A DNA stretch of 64,000 nucleotides from Pseudomonas alcaligenes (GCF_014490745.1 NZ_LZEU01000001.1:1635501-1699500); one strand, 5' to 3'. Counted from the stretch's first letter, positions 1 to 8,529 are shown. Translations and numbers: made by a program. Notes: generated by a model not told the origin, from the sequence alone.

Positions 1-2
1 CC

Positions 3-287
3 ATGCTGCTTAACCTCAAGCGCCTGCTGCTGGTGCTGTGCTTGCTGCTTGCCGGCGTGGCGGTGCTGGTCTTCGTTCTGCAAAACCGTCAACCGGCCCA
101 TCTTGTTTTTCTTGGCTGGCCAACTGCAGAGTTGCCGGTTGCTGTCTTGATGTCGATAGCTTTCATTATTGGCGCTATGTTTGCCTTTTCGATCAATTTT
201 TGGCTCATTGCCCGCTTGCGTTTGCATATTGCTCGGCAACAGCGTGAATTACAGTCTTTGCGCACTCAGGGGCGTGGCGAGCAGTAA
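3..287 (+). CDS. lapA: LapA-domain (DUF1049) inner-membrane protein
   Basis: A 94-residue protein with two hydrophobic segments (about residues 5-27 and 44-70) joined by a short loop containing an N-R-Q-P pattern. It ends in a basic, Gln/Arg-rich tail that could form a short coiled coil. This is the plan of the LapA/DUF1049 family, which in enterobacteria works with LapB to control LpxC turnover and lipopolysaccharide assembly. In pseudomonads the gene commonly follows ihfB, which would lie just left of the window. The ATG is only two bases in, so its ribosome site cannot be judged. The start of the O-antigen genes just downstream fits a cell-envelope role, but the function here is inferred from family membership. 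Confidence 0.8.
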   Translation: MLLNLKRLLLVLCLLLAGVAVLVFVLQNRQPAHLVFLGWPTAELPVAVLMSIAFIIGAMFAFSINFWLIARLRLHIARQQRELQSLRTQGRGEQ

Positions 288-410
288 CTTTTCATTTGGT
301 CTTTCTGATTCCCGCTCTCACGGCTCTGGCTTATCCCCATTTGGGCCGGCTCGGTGTCTTACTTCTTGGTTGATCTCCATGTCGCTGTTGCGGCTGATGG
401 GGAGGTATTG

Positions 411-1376
411 ATGCGTGTATTGGTAACCGGGGCCAGCGGATTTGTTGGCAATGCTTTGCTTCGGCAGCTAGCCGGGCGAACAGATGTTCAGTTGCTGGCA
501 GGTGTGCGTGATCTGAACAGCCTGCCGGCGGAATCACCAGGTGAACCCCTTGTGCTGGGAGATCTGGCGCGGGGGGAGATTGATCCTCATGTGCTTGCAG
601 GGGTCGGCGTTGTGGTGCACGCGGCTGCGCGTGTGCATGTGATGCAAGAGGTAGCTGCCGAGCCTCTTGAGGAGTTCCGTGCTGTCAATTTACATGGCAC
701 GTTGAGGTTGGCTCGGGCAGCATCTCAGGCTGGAGTGGCGCGTTTCATTTTTCTCAGCTCGATAAAGGTGAATGGCGAGGAAACTGCACCTGGGTGCCCT
801 TTTACTGCGGATGACATACCGGCTCCCCTTGATCCTTATGGCGTCTCCAAGCTGGAGGCCGAGCAGGCATTGCTGGAGTTGGCGCAGGCTAGTGGCATGC
901 AGGTTGTCATCATCCGTCCCCCGCTTATTTATGGGCCTGGGGTGCGCGCCAATTTCCGCAGTATGCTGCGTTGGCTAAATGCCGGTGTGCCCCTGCCTTT
1001 GGGGGGGATTAATAACCGGCGCAGTTTGGTGGCTCTGCCTAATCTGCTCGATTTATTGAGTGTCTGCCTCAAGCATCCGGCGGCGGCCAACCAGGTATTC
1101 CTGGTTAGTGATGGAGAGGATCTCTCTACGAGTGAGTTGCTACGGCGTCTGGCATTCGCTCTGCACAAGCCTTCGCGCTTGCTACCTGTCCCTCAGGGCG
1201 CATTGCGCCTGATGGCTGTTTTGTTGGGAAAGGGGGCGCTAGGGCGGCGTCTATGTGGTTCTCTGCAGGTAAGTATCGACAAGACCACGGCGCGCCTGGG
1301 TTGGGTGCCGTTACTCTCATGCAATGAAGCTTTGAAGCAGACTGCTTTGTCATTCCTAGAGCAAGAATCCAAATGA
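411..1376 (+). CDS. NAD-dependent epimerase/dehydratase, WbpV-like
   Basis: A short-chain (extended SDR) sugar-nucleotide enzyme of 321 residues. The Rossmann glycine motif is at residues 7-13 (G-A-S-G-F-V-G), the catalytic Ser is at about 116-117 and the YxxxK pair is Tyr143/Lys147. The family includes UDP-glucose/UDP-GlcNAc 4-epimerases and the WbpV-type enzymes of O-antigen loci that make N-acetylfucosamine or quinovosamine precursors with WbpM and WbpL. The ATG at 411 is chosen because it begins the canonical N-terminal strand and has GGGGAGG about ten bases upstream; an in-frame extension to 354 adds residues that do not look native. The stop overlaps the next start (ATGA). Codon use is clearly more A/T-rich than in the housekeeping genes downstream, suggesting acquired O-antigen DNA. 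The exact substrate is not readable. Confidence 0.82.
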   Translation: MRVLVTGASGFVGNALLRQLAGRTDVQLLAGVRDLNSLPAESPGEPLVLGDLARGEIDPHVLAGVGVVVHAAARVHVMQEVAAEPLEEFRAVNLHGTLRLARAASQAGVARFIFLSSIKVNGEETAPGCPFTADDIPAPLDPYGVSKLEAEQALLELAQASGMQVVIIRPPLIYGPGVRANFRSMLRWLNAGVPLPLGGINNRRSLVALPNLLDLLSVCLKHPAAANQVFLVSDGEDLSTSELLRRLAFALHKPSRLLPVPQGALRLMAVLLGKGALGRRLCGSLQVSIDKTTARLGWVPLLSCNEALKQTALSFLEQESK

Positions 1377-2317
1377 TGGCTCTGCTTGTACCGATGATTT
1401 TTGTGCTGGTGTTAGCGCTCACTTGGTTGCTGCGTCGCTATGCCTTATCGCGCAATGTGCTGGATGTGCCCAATCAACGTAGTTCTCATACGCAGCCAAC
1501 CCCACGGGGTGGTGGGCTGGCGATAGTTCTGGGTTTTTCCCTGGCTGTGCTTGTTTTGTGTTGTTCTGGCTTTTTGCCCCTGCAAAATCTGTGGGCGTTT
1601 CTGGGGGCGGGAGGTCTGGTGGCTGCCGTTGGTTTTATCGATGACCATAGCCCTATTGCTCCGCGCTGGCGTCTTATGGCTCATTTTCTGGCGGCGGCTT
1701 TGGGGTTGATTGGCTTGGGTGGAGTCCCTGTTCTGCGACTCTTCAGTTCTACCTTCGATCTTGGTTGGTTGGGCTATGTTCTAGCTCTATTCGGTCTGGT
1801 CTGGCTGCTCAATTTATATAACTTCATGGATGGCATTGACGGGATTGCTGGGGTCGAGGCGGTCACCGTTAGCCTTTCTGGTGCACTGATCTTCGTGCTG
1901 CTGGGGCATGCGGAGGCAGCACTCTTGCCTGTCTTGTTAGCGGCGGCGAGTGCAGGTTTTCTGTACTGGAATTTTCCTCCTGCGCGTATTTTTATGGGTG
2001 ATGCGGGGAGTGGCTACCTAGGGCTCATGCTAGGTCTTCTGGCACTGTGGGCAGCTTTCGATGAGCCGCAATTGCTATGGGCGTGGTTGATCTTGCTTGG
2101 CGTATTTGTTGTCGATGCTACGCTGACGCTCGCACGTCGTTTGGGGCGAGGAGAAAGAGTTCATGAGGCGCACCGTAGCCATGCTTATCAATATGCTTCT
2201 CGTCACTATGGGCGTCATTTGCCAGTGACTGTGGGGGTGGCGCTCATCAATATGTTCTGGCTGCTACCTATTGCATGTTGGGTGGCGCTTGGGGGGGGGG
2301 GGGGGGGGGGGGGGTAG
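1373..2317 (+). CDS. wbpL: WbpL-type undecaprenyl-phosphate glycosyltransferase, 3' end altered by poly-G tract
   Basis: An MraY/WecA-family membrane enzyme that starts O-antigen synthesis by moving a HexNAc-1-phosphate from UDP-sugar to undecaprenyl phosphate. It has about ten transmembrane segments, the acidic pair Asp90-Asp91, the N-F-M-D-G-I-D-G motif at 150-157, F-M-G-D-A-G-S-G at 207-214 and the cytoplasmic H-E-A-H-R-S-H motif near 264-270. The frame runs into 24 consecutive G residues (2291-2314) and ends in eight glycines. One frame over (G added, or two removed) the protein would continue for 23 hydrophobic codons, V-V-G-V-L-L-A-Y-A-P-L onward, to a stop at 2385. That is the kind of last helix expected for the family. 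As given, the protein lacks this terminal helix. Translational coupling with the epimerase is likely. Confidence 0.85.
   Translation: MMALLVPMIFVLVLALTWLLRRYALSRNVLDVPNQRSSHTQPTPRGGGLAIVLGFSLAVLVLCCSGFLPLQNLWAFLGAGGLVAAVGFIDDHSPIAPRWRLMAHFLAAALGLIGLGGVPVLRLFSSTFDLGWLGYVLALFGLVWLLNLYNFMDGIDGIAGVEAVTVSLSGALIFVLLGHAEAALLPVLLAAASAGFLYWNFPPARIFMGDAGSGYLGLMLGLLALWAAFDEPQLLWAWLILLGVFVVDATLTLARRLGRGERVHEAHRSHAYQYASRHYGRHLPVTVGVALINMFWLLPIACWVALGGGGGGGG
2291..2314. repeat. Homopolymer of 24 G at the end of wbpL
   Basis: An uninterrupted run of 24 G follows the codon for Leu306 of the WbpL-like protein. It causes the reading frame to end at TAG immediately after the run, while the +1 G / -2 G frames restore a hydrophobic C-terminus. 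Such tracts mutate readily by slippage and act as phase switches in other bacteria. Runs of G can also be produced by two-colour sequencing chemistry and assembly. Confidence 0.95.
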
Positions 2318-2433
2318 TGGGGGTCTTGCTGGCTTATGCCCCACTTATATGTTTGGCAGTGCGCTTCAGGGCAGGGCTTGTGTAGTAAGAAGGCGGTGTG
2401 GGGTTGTTTTTAAAAGTAAAAGCGAGAGCCGGT

Positions 2434-4434
2434 ATGGGGTTTCTTACATTGCGTACCTGGTTACTAGGTTGGCCGCGCCAATATAAGCGCCTGGTTCAAG
2501 TGGTGGCCGATGTGGTCATCACTTGGCTGGCTCTGTGGTCGGCCTTTCTGATTCGCCTGGGGGCGGATAATCTGGTCAATCCCTTGGGTAGCCACATGTG
2601 GCTGTTCGTGGCTGCGCCGCTGATCGCCATTCCCATCTATATCCGTCAGGGCATGTATCGGGCGGTGCTGCGCTATTTGGGTAATGATGCGCTGTTCACC
2701 ATCTTTCGCTCAGTCAGCATTTCCGCGCTGTTGCTGGCCCTGCTGGTGTATTGGCATCGGGATGTGCCAGCGGTCGTGCCGCGCTCGCTGGTGTTCAACT
2801 ACTGGTGGCTGAGTCTGTTGATGGTTGGCGGATTGCGCCTGCTGATGCGTCAGTACTTCATGGGCGACTGGTTCCAGGTGCGCCAGGCCATGAGCTTTTC
2901 CGGTGGCGGAGAAAGCCTGCCGCGGGTGGCTGTCTATGGTGCCGGTACGGCGGGCAATCAGCTGGTGGCGGCACTACGAGTAGGGCGTGCGATGCGCCCG
3001 GTGGCCTTCATCGATGATGATCCGGAGCTTTCGTCGCGAGTGATCGCCGGTCTTAAAGTGTTTGCGCCGGCCAATATCCCGAGATTGATCGACGAGACCG
3101 GGGCCGAGGAAATTCTGCTGGCCATCCCCTCGGCAAGTCGCGGGCGGCGCAAGGAAATCCTGCAATTTCTCGAAGGCTTTCCGCTGCACATTCGTACCGT
3201 GCCGGACATTCTCGATCTGGCCAGTGGGCGGGTGGCGGTCGAGGATATCCAGGAAGTGGAAATCGCCGACCTGCTTGGGCGCGATCCTGTTCCGCCACAG
3301 GCCGAGCTGCTCGAGCGCTGCATTCGCGGTCAGGTGGTGATGGTCACCGGGGCGGGTGGCTCGATCGGGGCCGAGCTGTGCCGGCAGATTCTGGGTTGTT
3401 CGCCCAGGGTCGTGGTGCTGCTGGAACAGAGCGAGTTCAACCTTTACAGCATTCATGCCGAGCTGGAGGCCATGGCTCGGCATCGGGCGCTATCGGTGCG
3501 CCTGGTGCCGGTGCTGGGCTCCGTGCGCAGTCAGGCGCAGATGCAAGGCGTCATGCGTACCTGGGGGGTGAATACGGTTTACCACGCGGCGGCCTACAAG
3601 CATGTGCCGATGGTGGAGCACAACATCGCCGAAGGCATCCTCAACAATGTCATGGGCACCCTGCATACCGCCCAGGCGGCGCTCAAGGCCGGAGTGGAGC
3701 ATTTCGTGCTGATCTCCACCGACAAGGCGGTGCGTCCCACCAATGTCATGGGGGGGAGCAAGCGCCTGGCCGAGATGGTGCTGCAGGCTCTCAGTGCGGA
3801 GCTGGCGCCGGTGCTGCTGGGTGATGGTGCCGCGCTGCATCAGGTCAACAAGACGCGCTTCACCATGGTGCGCTTCGGCAACGTGCTCGGTTCGTCCGGT
3901 TCGGTCATTCCCCTGTTCCGCGAGCAGATTCGCCGAGGCGAGGCGGTGACGGTGACTCATCCGGCCATTACCCGCTACTTCATGACCATTCCCGAGGCGG
4001 CCCAGTTGGTGATTCAGGCCGGCTCCATGGGGCAGGGTGGCGATGTGTTCGTTCTCGACATGGGGCAGCCGGTGAAGATCCTCGACCTGGCCGAGAAGAT
4101 GATTCATCTCTCTGGACTCAGTGTGCGCTCGGACAGTAATCCCCATGGCGATATCGCCATCGAGTTCACCGGCCTGCGCCCTGGCGAGAAACTGTACGAG
4201 GAGCTGCTCATCGGTGATGGGGTCAGTCCTACCAGTCATTCGATGATCATGCGTGCCAGCGAAGAGTTTCTGCCCTGGGAGAGTCTGAAAGCCGCTCTGC
4301 TGGAGTTGCTGGCTGCTGTCGAGGCGGATGATTACGATCGGGTGCGTCAGCTCTTGCGCCAGACCGTCAGCGGCTACAGCCCGGAGGGCGAGATCGTCGA
4401 CTGGATCCATGTGCGGCGGCGCACAGAACACTGA
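2434..4434 (+). CDS. wbpM: WbpM-type UDP-GlcNAc 4,6-dehydratase (O-antigen)
   Basis: A membrane-anchored nucleotide-sugar dehydratase of 666 residues, matching the roughly 665 residues of P. aeruginosa WbpM. Four N-terminal transmembrane helices (about 1-140) are followed by a first NAD-binding fold (G-A-G-T-A-G, about 168-175) and the catalytic extended-SDR domain starting at T-G-A-G-G-S-I-G (about 303-310). The active site shows Ser...Met...Lys in S-T-D-K-A-V-R-P-T-N-V-M-G-G-S-K, the Met-for-Tyr substitution known for WbpM/PglF/FlaA1 enzymes. It converts UDP-GlcNAc to the 4-keto-6-deoxy sugar needed for B-band O-antigen. The ATG at 2434 aligns with the usual start; a GTG at 2398 behind an AGAAGG sequence is an alternative that adds 12 residues. 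The DNA becomes markedly more GC-rich shortly after the start. Confidence 0.92.
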   Translation: MGFLTLRTWLLGWPRQYKRLVQVVADVVITWLALWSAFLIRLGADNLVNPLGSHMWLFVAAPLIAIPIYIRQGMYRAVLRYLGNDALFTIFRSVSISALLLALLVYWHRDVPAVVPRSLVFNYWWLSLLMVGGLRLLMRQYFMGDWFQVRQAMSFSGGGESLPRVAVYGAGTAGNQLVAALRVGRAMRPVAFIDDDPELSSRVIAGLKVFAPANIPRLIDETGAEEILLAIPSASRGRRKEILQFLEGFPLHIRTVPDILDLASGRVAVEDIQEVEIADLLGRDPVPPQAELLERCIRGQVVMVTGAGGSIGAELCRQILGCSPRVVVLLEQSEFNLYSIHAELEAMARHRALSVRLVPVLGSVRSQAQMQGVMRTWGVNTVYHAAAYKHVPMVEHNIAEGILNNVMGTLHTAQAALKAGVEHFVLISTDKAVRPTNVMGGSKRLAEMVLQALSAELAPVLLGDGAALHQVNKTRFTMVRFGNVLGSSGSVIPLFREQIRRGEAVTVTHPAITRYFMTIPEAAQLVIQAGSMGQGGDVFVLDMGQPVKILDLAEKMIHLSGLSVRSDSNPHGDIAIEFTGLRPGEKLYEELLIGDGVSPTSHSMIMRASEEFLPWESLKAALLELLAAVEADDYDRVRQLLRQTVSGYSPEGEIVDWIHVRRRTEH

Positions 4435-4517
4435 GGGCGTTTTTGACACTCCGCGGTTAGCGGCTAGCTTGAGTGTGTGGCGAGGAATGCCACATCCCAC
4501 TGCACAAGGAGTTTCAC

Positions 4518-4853
4518 ATGCTCAAGTCCAAGCTGTCCGCCCTGCTATTCGCCTGCCTGACCAGTCTGTCCGTTGCTGCCGTTGCCGCAGAGTCCGTTCC
4601 CGCTACCGCGCCTGCTCCGGTTGAAGCTGCGCCAGCCTCTTCTGCTGCAGAGGTTGGCAAGGTCAATCTCAACAGCGCTGATGCGGCTGCTCTGGAGAGC
4701 GGTCTGGTGGGGATTGGCAAGGTCAAGGCTCAGGCCATTGTCGATTACCGTAGTGCCAATGGCCCGTTTGCCTCCGTTGACGAGTTGCTGGAGGTCAAGG
4801 GAATCGGAGCGGCGACCCTGGAGAAGAATCGCGACCGGCTGAGCGTCAACTGA
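4518..4853 (+). CDS. ComEA-like helix-hairpin-helix DNA-binding protein
   Basis: A 111-residue secreted or periplasmic protein. It has a cleavable signal peptide (M-L-K-S-K then a hydrophobic core ending A-V-A-A), an Ala/Pro-rich linker, and one helix-hairpin-helix pair from about residue 48 to the end (V-N-L-N-S-A-D...G-I-G...V-K-G-I-G). ComEA proteins bind DNA non-specifically; in naturally competent bacteria they ratchet incoming DNA across the periplasm. In Pseudomonas the gene regularly follows wbpM, and its role there is not established. The start is fixed by the strong AAGGAG six bases upstream of ATG 4518. A terminator follows at 4878. Confidence 0.85.
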   Translation: MLKSKLSALLFACLTSLSVAAVAAESVPATAPAPVEAAPASSAAEVGKVNLNSADAAALESGLVGIGKVKAQAIVDYRSANGPFASVDELLEVKGIGAATLEKNRDRLSVN

Positions 4854-4877
4854 GCCTAGTCAGCTGCTAGCGAAACG

Positions 4878-4900
4878 AGCCGGTCACTGACCGGCTTTTT
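4878..4900 (+). terminator. Rho-independent terminator after the ComEA-like gene
   Basis: An eight- to nine-base stem (AGCCGGTC with GACCGGCT, loop ACT) is followed directly by a T run. It lies 25 bases after the stop and should end transcription coming from the wbp/comEA side. Confidence 0.85.
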
Positions 4901-4948
4901 CATTTCTGTCGAGCGTGCTTTGGTCGGGGTGAAGGCTCAGTGGGCAAT

Positions 4949-4980
4949 AAAAAAGCCCCAGGTTTTCACCTGGGGCTTTC
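4949..4980 (-). terminator. Terminator of tRNA-Asn (bidirectional form)
   Basis: The stem AAAGCCCCAGGT / ACCTGGGGCTTT (loop TTTC) is flanked by A residues on its left side. On the minus strand the stem is therefore followed by a run of T. It lies just beyond the 3' end of tRNA-Asn and could stop both strands. Confidence 0.85.
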
Positions 4981-4986
4981 CGAATT

Positions 4987-5062
4987 TGGCTCCGCGACCT
5001 GGACTCGAACCAGGGACCCAATGATTAACAGTCATTTGCTCTACCGACTGAGCTATCGCGGA
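4987..5062 (-). tRNA. tRNA-Asn (GUU)
   Basis: A 76-base cloverleaf on the minus strand with acceptor TCCGCGA paired to TCGCGGA, a D arm, a T arm with GGTTCGAGTCC and encoded CCA. The anticodon loop CTGTTAA gives anticodon GTT (Asn). Confidence 0.96.
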
Positions 5063-5074
5063 ACTGCGGTGCGT

Positions 5075-5102
5075 ATCCTACTGATTAAAAAAGAGAAGTC
5101 AA
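5075..5102 (-). promoter_or_regulatory. Promoter of tRNA-Asn, overlapping the upstream terminator
   Basis: On the minus strand TTGACT (5102-5097) is followed after 16 bases by TAGGAT (5080-5075), placing initiation a few bases before the tRNA 5' end at 5062. The -35 element lies inside the 3' arm of the terminator hairpin of the aminotransferase gene. Confidence 0.6.
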
Positions 5103-5122
5103 GCCTTGGCGGTGACTTCTCT
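5084..5122 (-). terminator. Terminator of the aminotransferase gene
   Basis: On the minus strand AGAGAAGTC pairs with GACTTCTCT across a 13-base loop and is followed by a T tract. It begins seven bases after the aminotransferase stop at 5130 and also contains the -35 box of tRNA-Asn. Confidence 0.8.
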
Positions 5123-5129
5123 GTTCGTC

Positions 5130-6326
5130 TCAGAGAACTTCGGCGATGGCCTTGGTGACCGCGTCGAGGTTGCTGTGGTTCAGGGCGGCGACGCAGATGC
5201 GACCGGTGCCTACGGCATAGATGGCGAATTCGTTCTTCAGGCGTTCCACCTGCTCGGCGGTCAGGCCGGAGTAGGAGAACATGCCGCGCTGGCGGGCCAC
5301 GAAGCTGAAGTCGCGCTTGGCGCCCTGGGCAGCCAGTTGCTCGACCATGGCCAGGCGCATGCCGCGGATGCGCTCGCGCATCTCGCCCAGTTCCTGCTCC
5401 CACAGAGCGCGCAGTTCGGGGCTGTTGAGCACGCTGGCGACCACAGTGGCGCCGTGGGTCGGCGGGTTGGAGTAGTTGGTGCGGATCACGCGCTTGGCTT
5501 GCGACAGCACGCGGCCGGCTTCTTCCTTGCTGGCGGTGACGATGGACAGCGCGCCGACGCGCTCGCCGTACAGCGAGAAGGATTTGGAGAAGGAGCTGGA
5601 AACGAAGAACGGCAGGCCGGACTCGGCGAACAGGCGTACGGCAAAGGCGTCCTGGTCGATGCCTTCGCCGAAGCCCTGGTAGGCGATGTCGAGGAAGGGC
5701 ACGTGCTCACGCTCGCGCAGCACTTCCAGCACGGCTTTCCAGTCGTCCAGGCTCAGGTCGACGCCGGTCGGGTTGTGGCAGCAGGCGTGCAGCACCACGA
5801 CGGAGCGGGCCGGCAGGCTCTTCAGGTCTTCCAGCAGACCAGCGCGGTTCACGCCGTTGGTCGCCGCGTCGTAGTAGCGGTAGTTCTGTACCGGGAAGCC
5901 GGCGGACTCGAACAGGGCGCGATGGTTTTCCCAGCTCGGGTCGCTGATGGCGACCACGGCACCCGGCAGCAGGCGCTTGAGGAAGTCGGCGCCGGTCTTC
6001 AGCGCGCCGGTACCGCCGACAGCCTGAGTGGTGACCACGCGGCCTTCGGCCAGCAGGGCGGAGTCTGCGCCGAACAGCAGTTTCTGCACGGCGCTGTCGT
6101 AGGCGGCGATGCCTTCGATCGGCAGATAGCCGCGCGGGGCGTGGGCCTCGATGCGCGCCTTCTCGGCCTCGGCAACGGCGCGCAGCAGCGGAATCCGGCC
6201 TTCCTCGGTGAAGTAGACGCCAACACCCAGGTTGACCTTGGTGGTGCGAGGGTCGGCATTGAAGGCTTCATTCAGGCCCAGGATGGGGTCGCGCGGTGCC
6301 ATTTCGACGGCAGAGAACAGACTCAT
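5130..6326 (-). CDS. Aromatic amino acid (aspartate-family) aminotransferase
   Basis: A 398-residue class I, fold-type I PLP enzyme of the TyrB/PhhC/AspC group. It transfers amino groups between aspartate or aromatic amino acids and 2-oxoglutarate or arylpyruvates in the cytosol. Visible family marks are N-L-G-V-G-V-Y near residue 32, C-H-N-P-T-G-V-D near 190, D-I-A-Y-Q-G-F-G near 218 and the PLP lysine in S-S-S-F-S-K-S-F-S-L-Y-G-E-R-V-G (about 247). The length is normal. It is divergent from uvrB, the same arrangement as in P. aeruginosa, where it is annotated simply as an amino acid aminotransferase. Substrate preference (Tyr/Phe versus Asp) cannot be decided by eye. The start ATG at 6326 has GGGAGG/GGAGAG upstream. 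Confidence 0.92.
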   Translation of the reverse strand: MSLFSAVEMAPRDPILGLNEAFNADPRTTKVNLGVGVYFTEEGRIPLLRAVAEAEKARIEAHAPRGYLPIEGIAAYDSAVQKLLFGADSALLAEGRVVTTQAVGGTGALKTGADFLKRLLPGAVVAISDPSWENHRALFESAGFPVQNYRYYDAATNGVNRAGLLEDLKSLPARSVVVLHACCHNPTGVDLSLDDWKAVLEVLREREHVPFLDIAYQGFGEGIDQDAFAVRLFAESGLPFFVSSSFSKSFSLYGERVGALSIVTASKEEAGRVLSQAKRVIRTNYSNPPTHGATVVASVLNSPELRALWEQELGEMRERIRGMRLAMVEQLAAQGAKRDFSFVARQRGMFSYSGLTAEQVERLKNEFAIYAVGTGRICVAALNHSNLDAVTKAIAEVL

Positions 6327-6513
6327 TATGCGGCAGCTCGGAGAGGGAGGTGGGAAACCGGCAACGCCTAGTCAAAACTGGAACTAGGGAGTTGCGTAAT
6401 CGGGCCGGTATTATAGCGGCCTAGCTTGTGCGCGGCGACAGCGCCGGCACGCTTTACGATAGCTATGACGCTGGTTTCGCCGCCGCGTCACAGCCACTCG
6501 CCGAGGATTGCCG

Positions 6514-8529
6514 ATGTCCCAGTTTCAGCTCGTCACCCGCTTCAAGCCAGCTGGCGATCAGCCGGAGGCCATTCGTCAGATGGTCGAAGGCCTGCAGGCC
6601 GGTCTGTCGCACCAGACCCTGCTCGGCGTAACCGGCTCGGGCAAGACCTTCAGCATCGCCAACGTGATCGCCCAGATCCAGCGCCCGACCCTGGTGCTGG
6701 CGCCCAACAAGACCCTGGCCGCGCAGCTCTATGGCGAGTTCAAGAGCTTCTTCCCGAACAACGCGGTGGAGTACTTCGTCTCCTACTACGACTACTACCA
6801 GCCGGAGGCCTATGTGCCGGCCTCCGACACCTTCATCGAGAAGGATGCCTCGATCAACGACCATATCGAGCAGATGCGCCTGTCGGCGACCAAGGCGCTG
6901 ATCGAGCGCCCGGATGCCATCGTGGTCACCACGGTGTCCTGCATCTACGGCCTGGGCAGCCCCGAGGAGTACCTGAAAATGGTGCTGCACCTCGACCGTG
7001 GCGACAAGATGGATCAGCGCGATCTGCTGCGCCGCCTGGCCGAGCTGCAGTACACCCGCAACGACATGGATTTCGCCCGTGCCACCTTCCGCGTGCGTGG
7101 CGATGTGATCGACATCTTCCCGGCCGAATCGGAGCTGGAGGCGATCCGCGTCGAGCTGTTCGACGACGAGGTGGAAAGCATTTCCGCCTTCGATCCGCTG
7201 ACCGGCGAGGTGATCAAGAAGCTGCCGCGCTTCACCTTCTATCCCAAGAGCCACTATGTGACCCCGCGCGAGACCCTGCTCGGGGCGGTGGAGCAGATCA
7301 AGGTCGAGCTCAAGGAGCGCCTGGACTACCTGCGCGGCAACAACAAGCTGGTCGAGGCGCAGCGCCTGGAGCAGCGTACCCGCTTTGATCTGGAGATGAT
7401 CCTCGAGCTGGGCTACTGCAACGGCATCGAGAACTACTCGCGCTACCTCTCCGGGCGCGGCCCCGGCGAGCCACCGCCGACCCTGTACGACTACCTGCCC
7501 GACGAAGCGCTGCTGGTGATCGACGAATCCCACGTGTCGGTGCCGCAGGTTGGCGCCATGTACAAGGGTGACCGCTCGCGCAAGGAAACCCTGGTGGAGT
7601 ACGGCTTCCGCCTGCCCTCGGCGCTGGACAACCGGCCCATGCGCTTCGAGGAGTGGGAGGCGGCCAGCCCGCAGACCATCTTCGTTTCCGCCACGCCCGG
7701 GCCTTACGAGGCCGAGCACGCCGGGCGGGTGGTCGAGCAGGTGGTGCGCCCGACCGGCCTGGTCGATCCGCAGATCGAAGTGCGCCCGGCGCGCACCCAG
7801 GTCGACGACCTGCTCTCGGAAATCCGCAAGCGCGTGGCCCTGGAGGAGCGCGTGCTGGTCACCACCCTGACCAAGCGCATGGCCGAGGATCTCACCGACT
7901 ACCTGGCCGACCACGACGTCAAGGTGCGCTACCTGCACTCGGACATCGACACGGTGGAGCGGGTGGAGATCATCCGCGATCTGCGCACCGGCGCCTTCGA
8001 CGTGCTGGTGGGGATCAACCTGCTGCGCGAGGGCCTGGACATGCCCGAGGTGTCGCTGGTGGCGATTCTCGATGCGGACAAGGAAGGTTTCCTGCGTTCC
8101 GAGCGCTCGCTGATCCAGACCATCGGCCGGGCGGCGCGCAACCTCAATGGCCGGGCGATCCTGTATGCCGACAACATGACCGGCTCGATGGAGCGCGCCA
8201 TCGGCGAGACGGAGCGGCGGCGCAACAAGCAGATCGCCTTCAACGAGGCCAACGGCATCGTGCCCAAGGGCGTGAAGAAGGATATTCGCGACATCCTCGA
8301 AGGCGCCACCGTGCCTGGCGCGCGCAGCAACAAGCGCAAGGGCATGGCCAAGGCGGCGGAGGAGAGCGCGCGTTACGAGGCCGAGCTGCGCTCACCCAGC
8401 GAGATCAGCAAGCGTATCCGTCAGCTCGAAGAGAAGATGTACCAGCTGGCTCGCGATCTGGAGTTCGAGGCCGCCGCGCAGTTGCGCGACGAGATCCACA
8501 AGCTGCGCGAGCGCCTGCTGCAGGTCTGA
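6514..8529 (+). CDS. uvrB: Excinuclease ABC subunit B
   Basis: The damage-recognition helicase-like subunit of nucleotide excision repair, 671 residues as in other pseudomonads. Walker A is G-V-T-G-S-G-K-T (residues 38-45). The beta-hairpin with [10 protein letters not shown] follows near 92-101, helicase motifs D-E-S-H and the late motif Q-T-I-G-R-A-A-R-N are present, and the C-terminal UVR motif ([12 protein letters not shown]) contacts UvrC. ATG 6514 is preferred over an in-frame TTG at 6508; GAGG lies about nine bases upstream. UvrB loads onto DNA from UvrA and recruits UvrC. I saw no clear CTG-N10-CAG LexA box in the 187-bp upstream region. Confidence 0.97.
   Translation: MSQFQLVTRFKPAGDQPEAIRQMVEGLQAGLSHQTLLGVTGSGKTFSIANVIAQIQRPTLVLAPNKTLAAQLYGEFKSFFPNNAVEYFVSYYDYYQPEAYVPASDTFIEKDASINDHIEQMRLSATKALIERPDAIVVTTVSCIYGLGSPEEYLKMVLHLDRGDKMDQRDLLRRLAELQYTRNDMDFARATFRVRGDVIDIFPAESELEAIRVELFDDEVESISAFDPLTGEVIKKLPRFTFYPKSHYVTPRETLLGAVEQIKVELKERLDYLRGNNKLVEAQRLEQRTRFDLEMILELGYCNGIENYSRYLSGRGPGEPPPTLYDYLPDEALLVIDESHVSVPQVGAMYKGDRSRKETLVEYGFRLPSALDNRPMRFEEWEAASPQTIFVSATPGPYEAEHAGRVVEQVVRPTGLVDPQIEVRPARTQVDDLLSEIRKRVALEERVLVTTLTKRMAEDLTDYLADHDVKVRYLHSDIDTVERVEIIRDLRTGAFDVLVGINLLREGLDMPEVSLVAILDADKEGFLRSERSLIQTIGRAARNLNGRAILYADNMTGSMERAIGETERRRNKQIAFNEANGIVPKGVKKDIRDILEGATVPGARSNKRKGMAKAAEESARYEAELRSPSEISKRIRQLEEKMYQLARDLEFEAAAQLRDEIHKLRERLLQV

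Noticed and set aside
3490..4500. A 336-codon minus-strand frame opposite wbpM
   Set aside because: Lies entirely within wbpM and has no family resemblance; His/Gln/Arg-rich antisense composition.
5106..6371. A 421-codon plus-strand frame opposite the aminotransferase
   Set aside because: Pure shadow of a well-conserved PLP enzyme, with no ribosome site or recognisable domain.
6327..6513. Possible LexA (SOS) operator upstream of uvrB
   Set aside because: No CTG-N10-CAG arrangement found; only a TATTAT/TATAAT-like symmetrical box near 6409, not enough to call.
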